Counted from the first letter of the stretch, positions 18,585 to 28,220 are shown. The stretch is DNA of 64,000 nt from Paenibacillus bouchesdurhonensis (GCF_900155685.1 NZ_LT732548.1:4516330-4580329), one strand, 5' to 3'. Notes: generated by a model from the sequence alone, not told the origin. Translations and numbers: made by a program.

Positions 18585-19937
18585 TCAAGTAAAAAACATC
18601 CTTGCTGTTCTTAAGGTCTTCCAAGCGGTTCCGCAAAGTATGATGGGCAATAGAATCAAAAATAGCGGGGGCAAGCGAAAGATAAAATAAACAAGCACGA
18701 ATAAAAAAAGATAAAGCCAGCTTAATCTAAACATCAGCATGCCATAGTTCCACATTTGAGACTTTCTAATCCTCTTTTTATACTCTGCATGTCGGGGACT
18801 ATGCTCTTGGGGCAACAAATGCCTATTTCTCATCCGCAGCAACATCAAATTATATTGAAAGTGGTAAAATTTCTGCCAAATCGGTTCGGTTTCCGCGTAT
18901 TGCTTCCAAACTTGCTCAATACGTCCCAACTCAATTGCGGAGTTTCCATATATGCTCATGACATCCTGGTTCAATACTCCTTGCTCCTCCAACAAATTAC
19001 ACTCCACTATGGCCTCGTCGTAGCGTTGTTCATTATAAGAGAAATGTGCAAGTAACAGGCGAGCCTCATGCTCGTCCGGTTTTAGCTTAAGAACTTGCTG
19101 CAGACAAAAATTCGCCTCCGAATTTTGCCCCAGTCTCAGATAGCATTTCGCTTGCAGAAGCTGCAAATCCGGGTCATTCTGGAACATGGCATGCGCCTCC
19201 GCCAGATCATCCCTGGCCGCCACCGGATTATCCTCCATAAGTAAAGTTTGAGCATCCTGCCTTAGCGTAAGATAGTGCTCAATATCGAAGTCAAGCTGTC
19301 GATCTTCAAAACAGCCATACCCTAATTCCGCAGCACCCTGAATTTGCCCGATGATAAAAGCTATTTCTTCCTCATCATAGAGTTCAAATAGATCTTCTTT
19401 CTGTTCCAGCAAGTAAAAGGATTGGTTCAAAACATCCCATACTTTTCGCGGAAAATGCCGATGCTCTTCTAAAAAACGCAGCAATCCACTTAACCGCTCA
19501 CTCTGATGATCCATATCCCACATATAGTCGCTCGCCATCAATATTTTCCATTGCTCAGGATCAATGCGGCGCGGAAAATGGTCATACAGCTCCTCCATTT
19601 GCTCAAAAAATACCTGAGCCGGATGACGTTTCAACTGGGATGATTCCGAATCGCCGGCTTGCCAAGATGTCCGCAGCACCGAAATCTCGTCATCTGGATC
19701 GTATGTATCGTAGCTCCATTCATCCTCGTCCATATCGCAACTGGCTTCTTCATCCTCCAGCGCTTTAGCTCGTTTCTTTGCCCATTCATAGGCCTCTCTC
19801 AAACGCTGATAGCCCTCGGGATCCTCCTCCGGATGATAAACCTGCAATTGGCTTGCGTAAGCCTTCTTAATAACGGATTCGTCCGTCGTAGGGTCTATCC
19901 CTAGTACAGTCCAATATGTCATTACTCTCTCGGCCAT
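18585..19937 (-). CDS. J-domain membrane protein with TPR-like repeats (DjlB/DjlC-like)
   Basis: The 450-residue protein has an N-terminal J-like domain (7-65): YWTVLGIDPTTDESVIKKAY, then YHPEEDPEGYQRLREAYEWA. The usual His-Pro-Asp is His-Pro-Glu, as in the E. coli DjlB/DjlC type. An acidic linker (about 66-95) and helical TPR-like repeats (about 235-340) follow, then two hydrophobic helices near the C-terminus (about 400-440). It would recruit a DnaK-type ATPase to the membrane. The HPE change raises the question whether it stimulates ATPase activity in the normal way. It pairs with the DUF1266 gene downstream. Confidence 0.8.
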   Translation of the reverse strand: MAERVMTYWTVLGIDPTTDESVIKKAYASQLQVYHPEEDPEGYQRLREAYEWAKKRAKALEDEEASCDMDEDEWSYDTYDPDDEISVLRTSWQAGDSESSQLKRHPAQVFFEQMEELYDHFPRRIDPEQWKILMASDYMWDMDHQSERLSGLLRFLEEHRHFPRKVWDVLNQSFYLLEQKEDLFELYDEEEIAFIIGQIQGAAELGYGCFEDRQLDFDIEHYLTLRQDAQTLLMEDNPVAARDDLAEAHAMFQNDPDLQLLQAKCYLRLGQNSEANFCLQQVLKLKPDEHEARLLLAHFSYNEQRYDEAIVECNLLEEQGVLNQDVMSIYGNSAIELGRIEQVWKQYAETEPIWQKFYHFQYNLMLLRMRNRHLLPQEHSPRHAEYKKRIRKSQMWNYGMLMFRLSWLYLFLFVLVYFIFRLPPLFLILLPIILCGTAWKTLRTARMFFT

Positions 19938-20060
19938 CCTTTTTTCAAAAATTATGTATCAAGCATTATATTATATAGATTAAACAATACATAGCAATAC
20001 AATTAATAGGATCAAAATGCGTTGACCTGTTGTCTAAAAACCTTCCTAGCCCTTTGGCAC

Positions 20061-20096
20061 AAAAAAGAGCCTGAGAGTGATCATCTTTCAAGGCTC
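20061..20096 (-). terminator. Terminator of the MFS gene
   Basis: GAGCCT (20067-20072) pairs with AGGCTC (20091-20096), with further pairing of GAGAG with CTTTC inside. It is followed on the minus strand by TTTTTTGT. A sister of this hairpin ends the gene at 25443. Confidence 0.85.
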
Positions 20097-20163
20097 CAAA
20101 AGGTAGTAAAATTTTGTTGTACTTCGCTGCTTAATTGCTCTGCCCCTAGCATCATCTTATGAG

Positions 20164-21792
20164 CTATTCAACGCGTGATACCGCAGAAGCTTTACCTCTT
20201 AACGGCACCAGGATTAAAGAAGCCACAATGATTAGTACACCTAATACAGCCGCTGACCAGTATAAACCGCCGTAGCCATTCTCTGCAGCCATCCTTGTAA
20301 TTTCGGATACACTGTTTAAGATTACTTCTTTTAAGGCAGGATCTTGGATCGAGCCGACAATTTCATTCATCTGATTTGCATCGATTGCACCAGAGCCCGC
20401 AGCCATCTGTTGACCAATTTGCGCTAGCTCGCCAAGTGCCTCCTTCGACAAATCAGCCCTTGCAATATTGTCTTGTAACACATTCTGAAAGTCACTCTGA
20501 AAAAGATTACCCATATTGTTAAAGCCACGTGCAATGAAGCCTGCATAAATGGTTGGTGCTATGGTCATACCTATCTGGCGCAGTAGGGATAAAGAAGCTA
20601 GCGCAGTACCTTTATTCGATTGTAGACCTTCTGTCGCTAAAATATTTAATGGCGCGCCTAAAATAACACCAATCCCCACACCTGCGATCATACTGGAAAC
20701 CACGAATTGCCATTTTAATTCAATCCATAATGGGAATAAGGCAAACCCGATGGCGGCAATCAGCCCCGATATAATAACGGTAAACACAGGGCCGCGCTTC
20801 GTGACCAGTGTACCGCCCAAGCCTGCGCCAACCCCTGCTGCTAATGCGAGCGGGGTCATCCAATAGCCCGACTTTTCAGCCATGATCCCCAGCACATTTT
20901 CGGTGAAGGCGGGGATAAAAATCATCGCTGCTAAAATGCCGCCTGATAAAGCGCCAATCAAAAGCACCATTAAAAAGCGAGGCTGTCTAATCAAGTATAT
21001 CGGTAAAATCGGGTCGCCATTCTCCTTTTTCTCCAATACCGACTCATACAGCATCAACACGATAAACAATACGATCCCTGCACCAATAAAGCCTGATACT
21101 TCAAGCTGCTTAAAGCTGGCCCAGAAATCAATGTCAATATTGGTTAAGCCGTACATTAGGGATAACACGGCAAAAGACAAAATAATGGTACCGATTAAAT
21201 CTAACCGCCCTGGACTTGGATCCGAGGATTCCTCTAGCCTCATTAAGGCCAGAATGAACAAAACAATAGCAATCGGCACGTTGATTAAGAATAAAATATG
21301 CCAATTCCCCGTTAAGTCGAGTAAGAAAGAACCAACGTTTGGCCCTAATACAGCGGCAACCCCGTTCATCGCCCCTAAAAGCCCCAAATATTTCGCCTGC
21401 TTGCCCGGTTCAACAGTACTTAATATATGTGAATTCCCGATAATAAAAATACCGCCGCCGCCAAGCGCTTGAATGAAACGAGCAGCTAAATAAAAGCCAA
21501 ATGAAGGACTAAGCGCTACCAATAAAGAACCGATACCGAACAAGGCGATTTCAATAATAAATAGCTTCCTTCTTCCATACCTATCGGAAAGTTTACCAAC
21601 AATCGGTAAGCTAATCGCTAAGCCAAGGGTATAGATGGTTATGCCCCAGGCACCCCAGTTATCAGTCACATCATAGTGACGATTAATGGTTGTAAGCGCT
21701 GAACTAATAATCCCATTATCAAGCTGCGCCATAAATACGCCGATTGAGAATAAGAGCAAAGCCCAAAAGTGAGAGGTTTTTTTAGCCAACAA
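20164..21792 (-). CDS. MFS drug efflux transporter, DHA2 (14-TMS) family
   Basis: The protein is about 542 residues with 14 predicted helices. Motif A-like GKLSDRYGRRKLF follows helix 2, motif C-like GVAAVLGPNVGSFL lies in helix 5, and LDNGIISSALTTI in helix 1 is typical of DHA2 proton antiporters. A long outside loop (FQSDFQNVLQDN onward) lies before the last helix. The frame continues upstream, but AAGGAGGGAAAC sits before the double TTG at 21792/21789, so the start is placed there; the upstream extension is unlike an MFS N-terminus. Substrates cannot be read from sequence. Confidence 0.9.
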   Translation of the reverse strand: MLAKKTSHFWALLLFSIGVFMAQLDNGIISSALTTINRHYDVTDNWGAWGITIYTLGLAISLPIVGKLSDRYGRRKLFIIEIALFGIGSLLVALSPSFGFYLAARFIQALGGGGIFIIGNSHILSTVEPGKQAKYLGLLGAMNGVAAVLGPNVGSFLLDLTGNWHILFLINVPIAIVLFILALMRLEESSDPSPGRLDLIGTIILSFAVLSLMYGLTNIDIDFWASFKQLEVSGFIGAGIVLFIVLMLYESVLEKKENGDPILPIYLIRQPRFLMVLLIGALSGGILAAMIFIPAFTENVLGIMAEKSGYWMTPLALAAGVGAGLGGTLVTKRGPVFTVIISGLIAAIGFALFPLWIELKWQFVVSSMIAGVGIGVILGAPLNILATEGLQSNKGTALASLSLLRQIGMTIAPTIYAGFIARGFNNMGNLFQSDFQNVLQDNIARADLSKEALGELAQIGQQMAAGSGAIDANQMNEIVGSIQDPALKEVILNSVSEITRMAAENGYGGLYWSAAVLGVLIIVASLILVPLRGKASAVSRVE

Positions 21793-22030
21793 GTTTCCCT
21801 CCTTTTTTACACCTTCCAATAATACACCTTTGCAGCGGGTGTTTTCAATTTCTCTTGCAACCATTATAAGAGGGTGAGGCCACTTTATTCTTTTATGTTC
21901 ATAAAACACCGGAAATACCATAGGTAGCCCCTTAACAAGTGGCTTTGTAAAATACCAGCAAAGTACTACTTTTTTTCAGATTAGGGAAAGGTAACAGAAT
22001 AAAACATAAAATTTTTGAAGGGATGAAAAC

Positions 22031-22522
22031 ATGACGACATCTGTTACCGACAATCAAGAAGCGATCAAAACCGTCCATGAATTAATCAAAGGGATCGAAA
22101 CCGCGATGCTAACGACTGTTTCCGAAGAGGGACTCGTATCTCGGCCCATGAAAACCCAGGACGTCGAGTTTGACGGAACGCTTTGGTTCCTGACAAAAAA
22201 GGATAGCGGCAAATTTCATGAGCTGCTTCATAATCAACATGTGAACGTAGCCTATGTAGGAAAATCCTTTGTCTCTATCCGCGGTAATGCTGAATTGGTG
22301 GAGGATCAGAAGAAATTGCAAAAATTTTGGAATCCCATGTACGAGGAACTGCTTGAAACCACTTCTGACGACCCTAATCTGGTTCTCATCAAGGTAAATG
22401 CGGAAACTGCGGAGTACTGGGATTCGGGCAACAAATTTAAAATGGTTAAATTCCTGCTCCGCAGAATGTTAGGCAAGAATACCGAGGGAACGGATATGAA
22501 TCAGATTGTGAATATGACTTGA
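22031..22522 (+). CDS. General stress protein 26-like, pyridoxamine-phosphate-oxidase fold
   Basis: The 163-residue cytoplasmic protein has the split-barrel pattern of the general stress protein 26 group: AMLTTVSEEGLVSRPM, GTLWFLTKKDSGKFHEL, VNVAYVG, FVSIRGNAELVED, then KFWNPMYEE and a C-terminal VNAETAEYWDS. Relatives bind FMN or FAD, and their physiological reaction is unclear. The start has GAAGGGATG-type purine spacing. It is one of few plus-strand genes here and is divergent from the MFS gene. Confidence 0.88.
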   Translation: MTTSVTDNQEAIKTVHELIKGIETAMLTTVSEEGLVSRPMKTQDVEFDGTLWFLTKKDSGKFHELLHNQHVNVAYVGKSFVSIRGNAELVEDQKKLQKFWNPMYEELLETTSDDPNLVLIKVNAETAEYWDSGNKFKMVKFLLRRMLGKNTEGTDMNQIVNMT

Positions 22523-22746
22523 GACCATGTTCTAAGGCAAGGTTCTCCGGCTGTCTGTCGCGCGAAGCTCCCAGCGCCGTCTGTACGGCAGGTTGCCATA
22601 AATCGGGCCACCAAAATGGTGGCCTAACATATGAACCCGCCCTCATGGCTATAAGCTAGGCCGTTGTAAAACGGTCGCATCCCATAAGTGGCGAAGTGCG
22701 AAGTCACTTGCCTGCCAGAATTACTGCCGATTTTCTGAGTTCAAGT
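22523..22746. other. Intergenic stretch with hairpins
   Basis: GGCCACCA/TGGTGGCC (22606-22624) forms an 8-bp hairpin with a tight loop but no T tract. A second small one lies near 22663-22675 (GGCCGTTGTAAAACGGTC). Convergent genes flank the region. No coding frame is convincing. The hairpin could still limit read-through. Confidence 0.4.
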
Positions 22747-23718
22747 TCAGTCGGTATTGTTATCGTAATATTTTGCGATTCCATACGCCATTTCCCGGAT
22801 CTTGCATTTCAGCTCAATCGGTTCCCGAACCCGAATAGCCGTGCCAAAAGTTATCAGATACATCGGAAGGTACTTGTTCATTGTTGGGACATCAAGCAGA
22901 AACCGGGCCTCTCGATCGCTCCGTTCACTCAAATAGTGGCGCAGATGCCAGTGGGCGCAAATCGCGTTCAGGGCGTCGGATTCTCCCTCAACGCAAATGA
23001 CCGTCAACGGTCCGTCCGCCTCCCGTTCTCGCTCGGACTGGTCGTGGAGGTAAGTCGACGCAGAAAAATGCAGAGGCTGATCAAATCGCAATTCGGTCTG
23101 CTCCAGCCATTCGATTCGATCAACACGGAACGTCCGAACCCCCTGAGACCGATGGCAGAATGCGACAGCGTACCATTCATTCCGGTCATAAGCTAACCCG
23201 TACGGATCAAGCTCACGTTCGTAAGCTTGATCCGCATTCGCTTTACGATAGGCGATGCGGACCGTTCTCCCCTCCTTCGCCGCCTGCTCTAGATCCCTGA
23301 GCAACCGAGTGGCGGAAGGCGGACGCGCTGGAACAATCACATCCAAGCCGCTTGTCTGACGGGACAAATCATCGCGCTGTTCATCATGCAGCCCGTTTTC
23401 GACCTTCTTCAATACGCTTTGTAACTCCTCCGTATATGGATAACCTGCGCCTTGCGCAAATTTAAATGCGTCCACAAGCGCCTTCAGCTCTAAAGAGTTG
23501 AAGAACAATGGCGTCTCCTTAAAGCTGTCCAGAATGCGAATCCCGCCATCATGGCCCGATTCTGCGATGACCGGTACACCGCTGGCACATAATGCATCGA
23601 TATATCGATACACGGTGCGAACGCTGATCTCTAAACTGTCCGCGATCTGCGCAGCGGTGAGCTTTCTACCGGAGCGCAGCATCCAGAGCATGGACAGCAT
23701 GTTATCCCATTTTGCCAT
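22747..23718 (-). CDS. WYL-domain transcriptional regulator, YafY/DeoR-like
   Basis: The N-terminal HTH_11 (AAQIADSLEISVRTVYRYIDAL, residues about 23-44 of the long frame) is followed by a central helical linker and a WYL domain (IAYRK, LDPYGLAYDRNEWYAVAFC, TFRVDRI). The C-terminal WCX extension ends near TFGTAIRVREPIELK. WYL proteins sense small ligands or nucleic acids and often repress neighbours. GAGGGGGATTGCG precedes ATG 23718, so the start is taken there rather than at 23745. No obvious target is adjacent. Confidence 0.88.
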   Translation of the reverse strand: MAKWDNMLSMLWMLRSGRKLTAAQIADSLEISVRTVYRYIDALCASGVPVIAESGHDGGIRILDSFKETPLFFNSLELKALVDAFKFAQGAGYPYTEELQSVLKKVENGLHDEQRDDLSRQTSGLDVIVPARPPSATRLLRDLEQAAKEGRTVRIAYRKANADQAYERELDPYGLAYDRNEWYAVAFCHRSQGVRTFRVDRIEWLEQTELRFDQPLHFSASTYLHDQSEREREADGPLTVICVEGESDALNAICAHWHLRHYLSERSDREARFLLDVPTMNKYLPMYLITFGTAIRVREPIELKCKIREMAYGIAKYYDNNTD

Positions 23719-23787
23719 CGCAATCCCCCTCTTTTCCTTCCTCAAATTAAGGGAACTAAATACAAATCAGATCGAGTGACCCATGTT

Positions 23788-25212
23788 TCATTTCACTGCT
23801 GGAATCAATGTGGACCAAGACGATCCATTCACCGTTCCTGTGAACCGATAAACGGGCTGATAATACCCTTTTGAATCGTAGGTATAGGTTAGTTCATATT
23901 CGTCCACATTCAGTTGGTCGCCATTTTCCAAGTCATTGTAAACATAAAAATTACCCTTGGCAACCTCCATATAGGCTTGAGCCGGACTAATAATTTCAAT
24001 TTTACGTACAAACTTGTTCTCTTGCATGGAGTAAAATAAGCTATGTGGAATTTGATGTTCTCCGGAGGGTACAATCATTACCATTCCACTTGCGTAATCG
24101 CTATTTCCTCGAGCGATGTCTGCGATGGACTGCTCAATATCCCAACGGATCGTATCTTCATTTTGTGTGCTGAATACAGCATTTGGGGGTAATATGCCGC
24201 TGGAAAGCATCCAGCTTTCATAATACTCTCCATGCCTGAATAATTCCTCCTGCTCCATCGGGCCGCTTCCGTCACCTTCGGTTGATAGCGACCATCCGCC
24301 ATCCCTGACAGCGTAATTAAACGTATATTCCTTTCCGTCATCGCTAACAAGTATCCATATGCGGTTAAATCCATCCATGCGCATACCGCCCTGCTGCTGT
24401 AAATCAAAAGTGCGCTTTGTCAGCTCTGCCATCTCTTTTCCATATTTAAGATTATGGATTCGACGGTTGGAATAAAGAGATACCGGTTCGGCCTCGGTTG
24501 GTAAATCAGCGTTAAGCGTTACTTTAACATCAGTCATGTCTTGCGCAATTGCCGGACGAATGGACAGGTTGCCAAGCTCTTTCGTATTGTAGACAAACAA
24601 AGCTCCGGAAAAAAGAAGGGCAAAAAATAGCGGTATACTGAGCGCCTTCCATGCGGATCTGACCGCGATCTTTCGTTGTTCAACGATGTCTAGGATTGCG
24701 CTCATCACGAAAAATCCCGCCATACTTCCAAGTGTGTTGTGTAAAATATCGTCCAGTTCAAAAATACCTCTGCGGCTCAACATCTGAATACACTCAATCC
24801 CCAGCGTAATCAGAAGCGACAGAAGCAGAACGGGAACAAAGCGGCGCGTTGTTTTGTTAAGAAGCGGTAGCAGGAAGCCGAGCGGAACGAACATCAGCAT
24901 GTTAAAAATAATCAACTGCCATTCCTGTAACGACCATTGATTCCATGCATTCACATAACCGCTGAAGAGCCGGAAATTAACCCAACCCTCATAATTGGCG
25001 CCTCTGCTGAATGTCGTTAATACCATAACCACAACACACCAAGCCAGAATCAAGAAGATTGCGATAACCTGCCTGGCGGTTACATTTCTTCTCCCGCCTC
25101 TCTTTCGATATAAGGCGTAGGATAAATACGAGACCCCGATGAACACCAATGCTGTGATCAGCGCCGTCGGCAAAATCGGCAACAGTTTGTCGATGATTCC
25201 TTGTAAATCCAT
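23788..25212 (-). CDS. VanZ-like membrane protein with long extracytoplasmic domain
   Basis: The N-terminal half (about 1-200) holds five hydrophobic helices with the VanZ pattern FNMLMFVPLGFLLPLL, LITLGIECIQ and ELDDILHNTLGSMAGF. A last helix near 200-215 leads to an outside domain of about 260 residues with no recognised family. VanZ gives low-level teicoplanin tolerance in enterococci, but most family members have unknown roles in the cell envelope. The start is ATG 25212, after GGAGGG. The long extra domain is unusual for the family and may bind an envelope ligand. Confidence 0.82.
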   Translation of the reverse strand: MDLQGIIDKLLPILPTALITALVFIGVSYLSYALYRKRGGRRNVTARQVIAIFLILAWCVVVMVLTTFSRGANYEGWVNFRLFSGYVNAWNQWSLQEWQLIIFNMLMFVPLGFLLPLLNKTTRRFVPVLLLSLLITLGIECIQMLSRRGIFELDDILHNTLGSMAGFFVMSAILDIVEQRKIAVRSAWKALSIPLFFALLFSGALFVYNTKELGNLSIRPAIAQDMTDVKVTLNADLPTEAEPVSLYSNRRIHNLKYGKEMAELTKRTFDLQQQGGMRMDGFNRIWILVSDDGKEYTFNYAVRDGGWSLSTEGDGSGPMEQEELFRHGEYYESWMLSSGILPPNAVFSTQNEDTIRWDIEQSIADIARGNSDYASGMVMIVPSGEHQIPHSLFYSMQENKFVRKIEIISPAQAYMEVAKGNFYVYNDLENGDQLNVDEYELTYTYDSKGYYQPVYRFTGTVNGSSWSTLIPAVK

Positions 25213-25330
25213 GGATAAACCCTCCAAATTACGACTTGGTTAATGAAGCTGACATTTCTACAACGAAATACTGCACCCTTTATTTCACCCGAATCGTAAA
25301 TTTATAAGCGAAAAATGAGGATACACGCAA

Positions 25331-25364
25331 AAAAGAGCCTCAGATTAATCATCTGGTTAGGCTC
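25331..25364 (-). terminator. Terminator of the spermidine-synthase-like gene
   Basis: GAGCCT (25335-25340) pairs with AGGCTC (25359-25364) with AGAT/ATCT inside, followed on the minus strand by TTTTTTGCG. It lies about 80 bases past the stop at 25443. Confidence 0.82.
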
Positions 25365-25442
25365 CTAAGCTAATAAAATAACGTTGCATCATCTTTATTT
25401 GTTACTCATTGCAATCCGGCCCCGCACCCGCCAAAAACGGCC

Positions 25443-26291
25443 TTAACTACGGTCACAGATAATATAACCCTGCCCTGCCTCGAACTCGATAAATCCCGCC
25501 ATATGCCGAAGCTGATAATGGATGTTTTGTGTGCTGCCCATCATAATAATATTGCGGAGATCCCTGTCCCCTTCAACGGGCAAGGCAAAACACTTGGTAT
25601 AAGGAAACACTTCGCTAAGCGTGCTATGTATCGCATTCATCCATTGATCCTGCTCGCCTCTGCCCATAAGATTCATGATTAGTGAACCGGGGTGCTCCAG
25701 CTTGCTAGCCGCCATGTGAAAAAACTCGCTGGATAGTAGATGAGTAGGCGTGCCCTTAGCCGAAAATGCATCCAAGACCACATAATCATAGACATGCGGC
25801 GGCTCGTTCTCCAATAGCTCCCGACCATCGCCTACTCTCACATTATCTTTGGAATATCCAAACCACTCCCGGCTAATATCTACGACTGCTTGATCTAACT
25901 CCGCCACATCAAACGTTTTATCCGCAAAATGTCTAGAGAGTGTCCCAATCCCATGTCCAATTAAAAATACGCGTTCAAATGAGGCTTGGTTATATTCCAT
26001 CAGATGACAGATGGCCCGGGGGTATTCCAGCACGACTCGCTCCGGATCAGCCATATCCATGGCCCCTTGTACCGCCTCTTCCGAAAACTGCAGCACGCGA
26101 AAAGTCCCCTTCTCTCCATCCAATTCCTCAGCCTCATATACGGCAACCTCATGACCTTGGCTGAAGGTCTTATACAACAGTTTCAAGCGCTCTGATTCCC
26201 CTCTATGTTGAATTGAAATGCTATTAGTGGTCTTCATTACAGCTATATCACTGTTACTGCTCCCTTGCAATATCCATTCGAGTGTAGTCAT
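25443..26291 (-). CDS. Spermidine-synthase-like methyltransferase-fold protein
   Basis: The 282-residue Rossmann-fold protein has a glycine motif LIGHGIGTLSRHF near 128, an acidic strand end VAELDQAVVDISREWFG, VRVGDGRELL, and YDYVVLDAFSAKGTPTHLLS, the signature of aminopropyltransferase-like proteins. Many such stand-alone proteins lack polyamine activity, so a general methyltransferase or aminopropyltransferase role is all that can be said. It is a single-gene unit with its own terminator. Confidence 0.8.
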   Translation of the reverse strand: MTTLEWILQGSSNSDIAVMKTTNSISIQHRGESERLKLLYKTFSQGHEVAVYEAEELDGEKGTFRVLQFSEEAVQGAMDMADPERVVLEYPRAICHLMEYNQASFERVFLIGHGIGTLSRHFADKTFDVAELDQAVVDISREWFGYSKDNVRVGDGRELLENEPPHVYDYVVLDAFSAKGTPTHLLSSEFFHMAASKLEHPGSLIMNLMGRGEQDQWMNAIHSTLSEVFPYTKCFALPVEGDRDLRNIIMMGSTQNIHYQLRHMAGFIEFEAGQGYIICDRS

Positions 26292-26383
26292 AGTAATGGC
26301 GCTCCGTCTTTGTTCCCAAGCTCAGTAATTCAACGCTAAGCGAGAAGGGGAAAATAATGGGGCAAATCTATTCAGACGAAACT

Positions 26384-26424
26384 AAACAACCAGTCACCGT
26401 TAGTATTTCGGCAACTGGCTGTTT
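26384..26424 (-). terminator. Terminator of the 26454 lipoprotein gene
   Basis: A 16-bp stem (26384-26399 with 26409-26424) is complete only in minus-strand RNA, where three G-U pairs form; the plus-strand RNA would have A-C mismatches. This fixes its direction. It sits 30 bases past the lipoprotein stop. Confidence 0.75.
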
Positions 26425-26453
26425 AAATTAAGGGGGTTAAATTTCTCTTATTC

Positions 26454-26954
26454 CTATTCAAAAAATTCATCATCTTCAAACAAACCTTTTTGTGGAGTTA
26501 CTTCTAATCCCTGTTGTGGCTCTAATTGCATGATTACCTTTCCTGATGTCTTTTTACCAACCCATTTAATTGCGCTATCCCCTTCAGGTATAGATAACAC
26601 AATCTCCTGATCACCTTCCCCCTCCCAAAGTGTGTGGATCTCACTGCCCCCATTGACTTGAATTATTTTAAATTTATCTTGCTTTGCAGTTCCACTAATT
26701 GATATTTTCGTTGTTACATCAGAGGTAGTGTGTAAATGCCATACCGTATATAATCCCGAAAAACCCGAAAATTTGATATTTGCCTCTTTTTCGGTAACAT
26801 TGCCTAACTTTCTTGCAAAACTGTAACTGTCTCCCGAGTCCATCATCCGAGCATCATCATAGAAAATATTTTCTTGCTCCATTGTTCTATTATCACATCC
26901 TCCAAGCCAAAGCATAAGCATAGCTAGGAAAAAGATCTTTATCCACTTATTCAT
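26454..26954 (-). CDS. Predicted lipoprotein
   Basis: The 166-residue protein has a basic N-terminus, a hydrophobic core and the lipobox Leu-Gly-Gly-Cys at residues 17-20. The mature part is beta-rich (FSGFSGLYTVWHLHT, TKISISGTA) with an acidic tail. No family is recognised. It is expected on the outer face of the membrane. It lies at the AT-rich border of the injection-system region and may be unrelated to it. Confidence 0.75.
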   Translation of the reverse strand: MNKWIKIFFLAMLMLWLGGCDNRTMEQENIFYDDARMMDSGDSYSFARKLGNVTEKEANIKFSGFSGLYTVWHLHTTSDVTTKISISGTAKQDKFKIIQVNGGSEIHTLWEGEGDQEIVLSIPEGDSAIKWVGKKTSGKVIMQLEPQQGLEVTPQKGLFEDDEFFE

Positions 26955-27647
26955 ACAAAATTACTCCTTATCTAATTAAGTATCGGCTACTCTGCAACAT
27001 AAAATTTAGAATAAAATATAGATATTGGTGATAATTTCTGAAACTCGAAACACATTATATAATGGAATCATTTGTAAATATATCAAAAAAGTCACTCTTA
27101 GTGGATTGGTGATTAAAAGTCCAGTGACTGGAACTCGCTGTTCTCCGACAAAAAATCCATCGGTTAGCGGTAGACTCTGTCCATACAACTGCAAGATTGG
27201 GCCCAGGCTGTATGTTTGTCGGCGATGGATTATTAATGCGCGGGACGATAAGGAGCATTGGCCGGACAGTTAGATGTTACGCATGCCAGACGGCTGAGGT
27301 CTCCCTCGCACAGGCCGCATTTGCTGGCCACGATTATCTCCAAATCCATATGCGTTTTAGCGCAATCCTGCTTGACGCTGTTTCTCTCCATTGCGGAACA
27401 CAACGGTATCATTTCAAATGCAAAGCCAGAATACAGGTTTTGCAGCCGAACTTTAAATACATAGCAACTCCCTTAATTCCATTGCTTATAGCTCCTTTTA
27501 CTATGAGCACGCAAAAAAGCTCATTCCTGCTCATTGTTCGAGATTAGAATAAGCCTTTGAAATTTTAGCGTGTGTGTTCAATGTTTAGTGTTTTGGTTTG
27601 TTGGTTGTATTATACGATCTTGTTGTTGAGATTGTAAACTTGCTAAT
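26955..27647. other. Gene-free stretch, possible decayed DNA
   Basis: Nearly 700 bases have no supported gene. Base composition changes inside it: AT-rich at 26955-27100, near 50 percent GC around 27130-27440, then AT-rich again. Frames of 60-116 codons exist on both strands but overlap one another and match nothing known. A broken copy of the AAAAAAGCTCATTCC terminator found at 28654 is present near 27512-27556 without a complete partner arm. The best reading is a remnant of an inserted or deleted cassette. Confidence 0.45.
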
Positions 27648-28175
27648 TTACATGAATGTTCTTTTCAGAGTCTCTGTCTTCTCAATTTCATATTGATAAC
27701 TACATTTTCCTTTGAAACACTCTTCCATATTCCTAAAAAAAACGTCTGCCCCATCCAATAAAGTTTGAATAAATTCATTTTTTGGTAGTACAACTTTAAT
27801 AAGTTCATCAGTCTCTATCTCATAAAGTACTAGATCCTCAGATACTGATTTTAAGTACAACTTTATAGGCTGGTCTGGAAAGTAAGTCTTCCCTTCTCCA
27901 GTATTTAGTAGACTCTCAATAACATTTAAAATGTACGCCCATAATTGGTCAACTAAATCCCACAGGGTAACATCAAGTAATGACTGTTCAAAATACTTTA
28001 ATGTAATTGCTCCATCCAAATAATCAAAGTCTAGTAAATCTTCGAGTTTCATTATCTCAGGAGTATTTGTAATCTGAACAAAATAATAATCAATATTAGA
28101 TTCCAAAAGTGATAGGTCATAAATTTTTCTATCTGGTCTATGAATAAAAGTATTTACAGAAAACAATTTTCTCAC
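27648..28175 (-). CDS. Probable immunity protein of a decayed deaminase toxin
   Basis: The cytoplasmic protein is 175 residues, acidic, rich in Leu/Ile and without a signal peptide (IMKLEDLLDFDYLDGAITL near 40). No named family is recognised with certainty. It starts about 45 bases downstream of the deaminase-toxin C-terminal fragment, the place where a cognate immunity gene is expected, and it stays intact while the toxin is broken, as is usual for orphan immunity genes. The frame begins at GTG 28175. TTG 28166 has the better-spaced AGGTGA and may be the true start. Confidence 0.6.
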   Translation of the reverse strand: MRKLFSVNTFIHRPDRKIYDLSLLESNIDYYFVQITNTPEIMKLEDLLDFDYLDGAITLKYFEQSLLDVTLWDLVDQLWAYILNVIESLLNTGEGKTYFPDQPIKLYLKSVSEDLVLYEIETDELIKVVLPKNEFIQTLLDGADVFFRNMEECFKGKCSYQYEIEKTETLKRTFM

Positions 28176-28220
28176 CTACATTCAGGATAAAATTGACCAT
28201 ATATCAATTTTATTTGATAA

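Noticed and set aside
27055-27258. Transposase remnant
   Set aside because: The frame has no DDE or HTH signature that I can see, and no terminal inverted repeats flank it.
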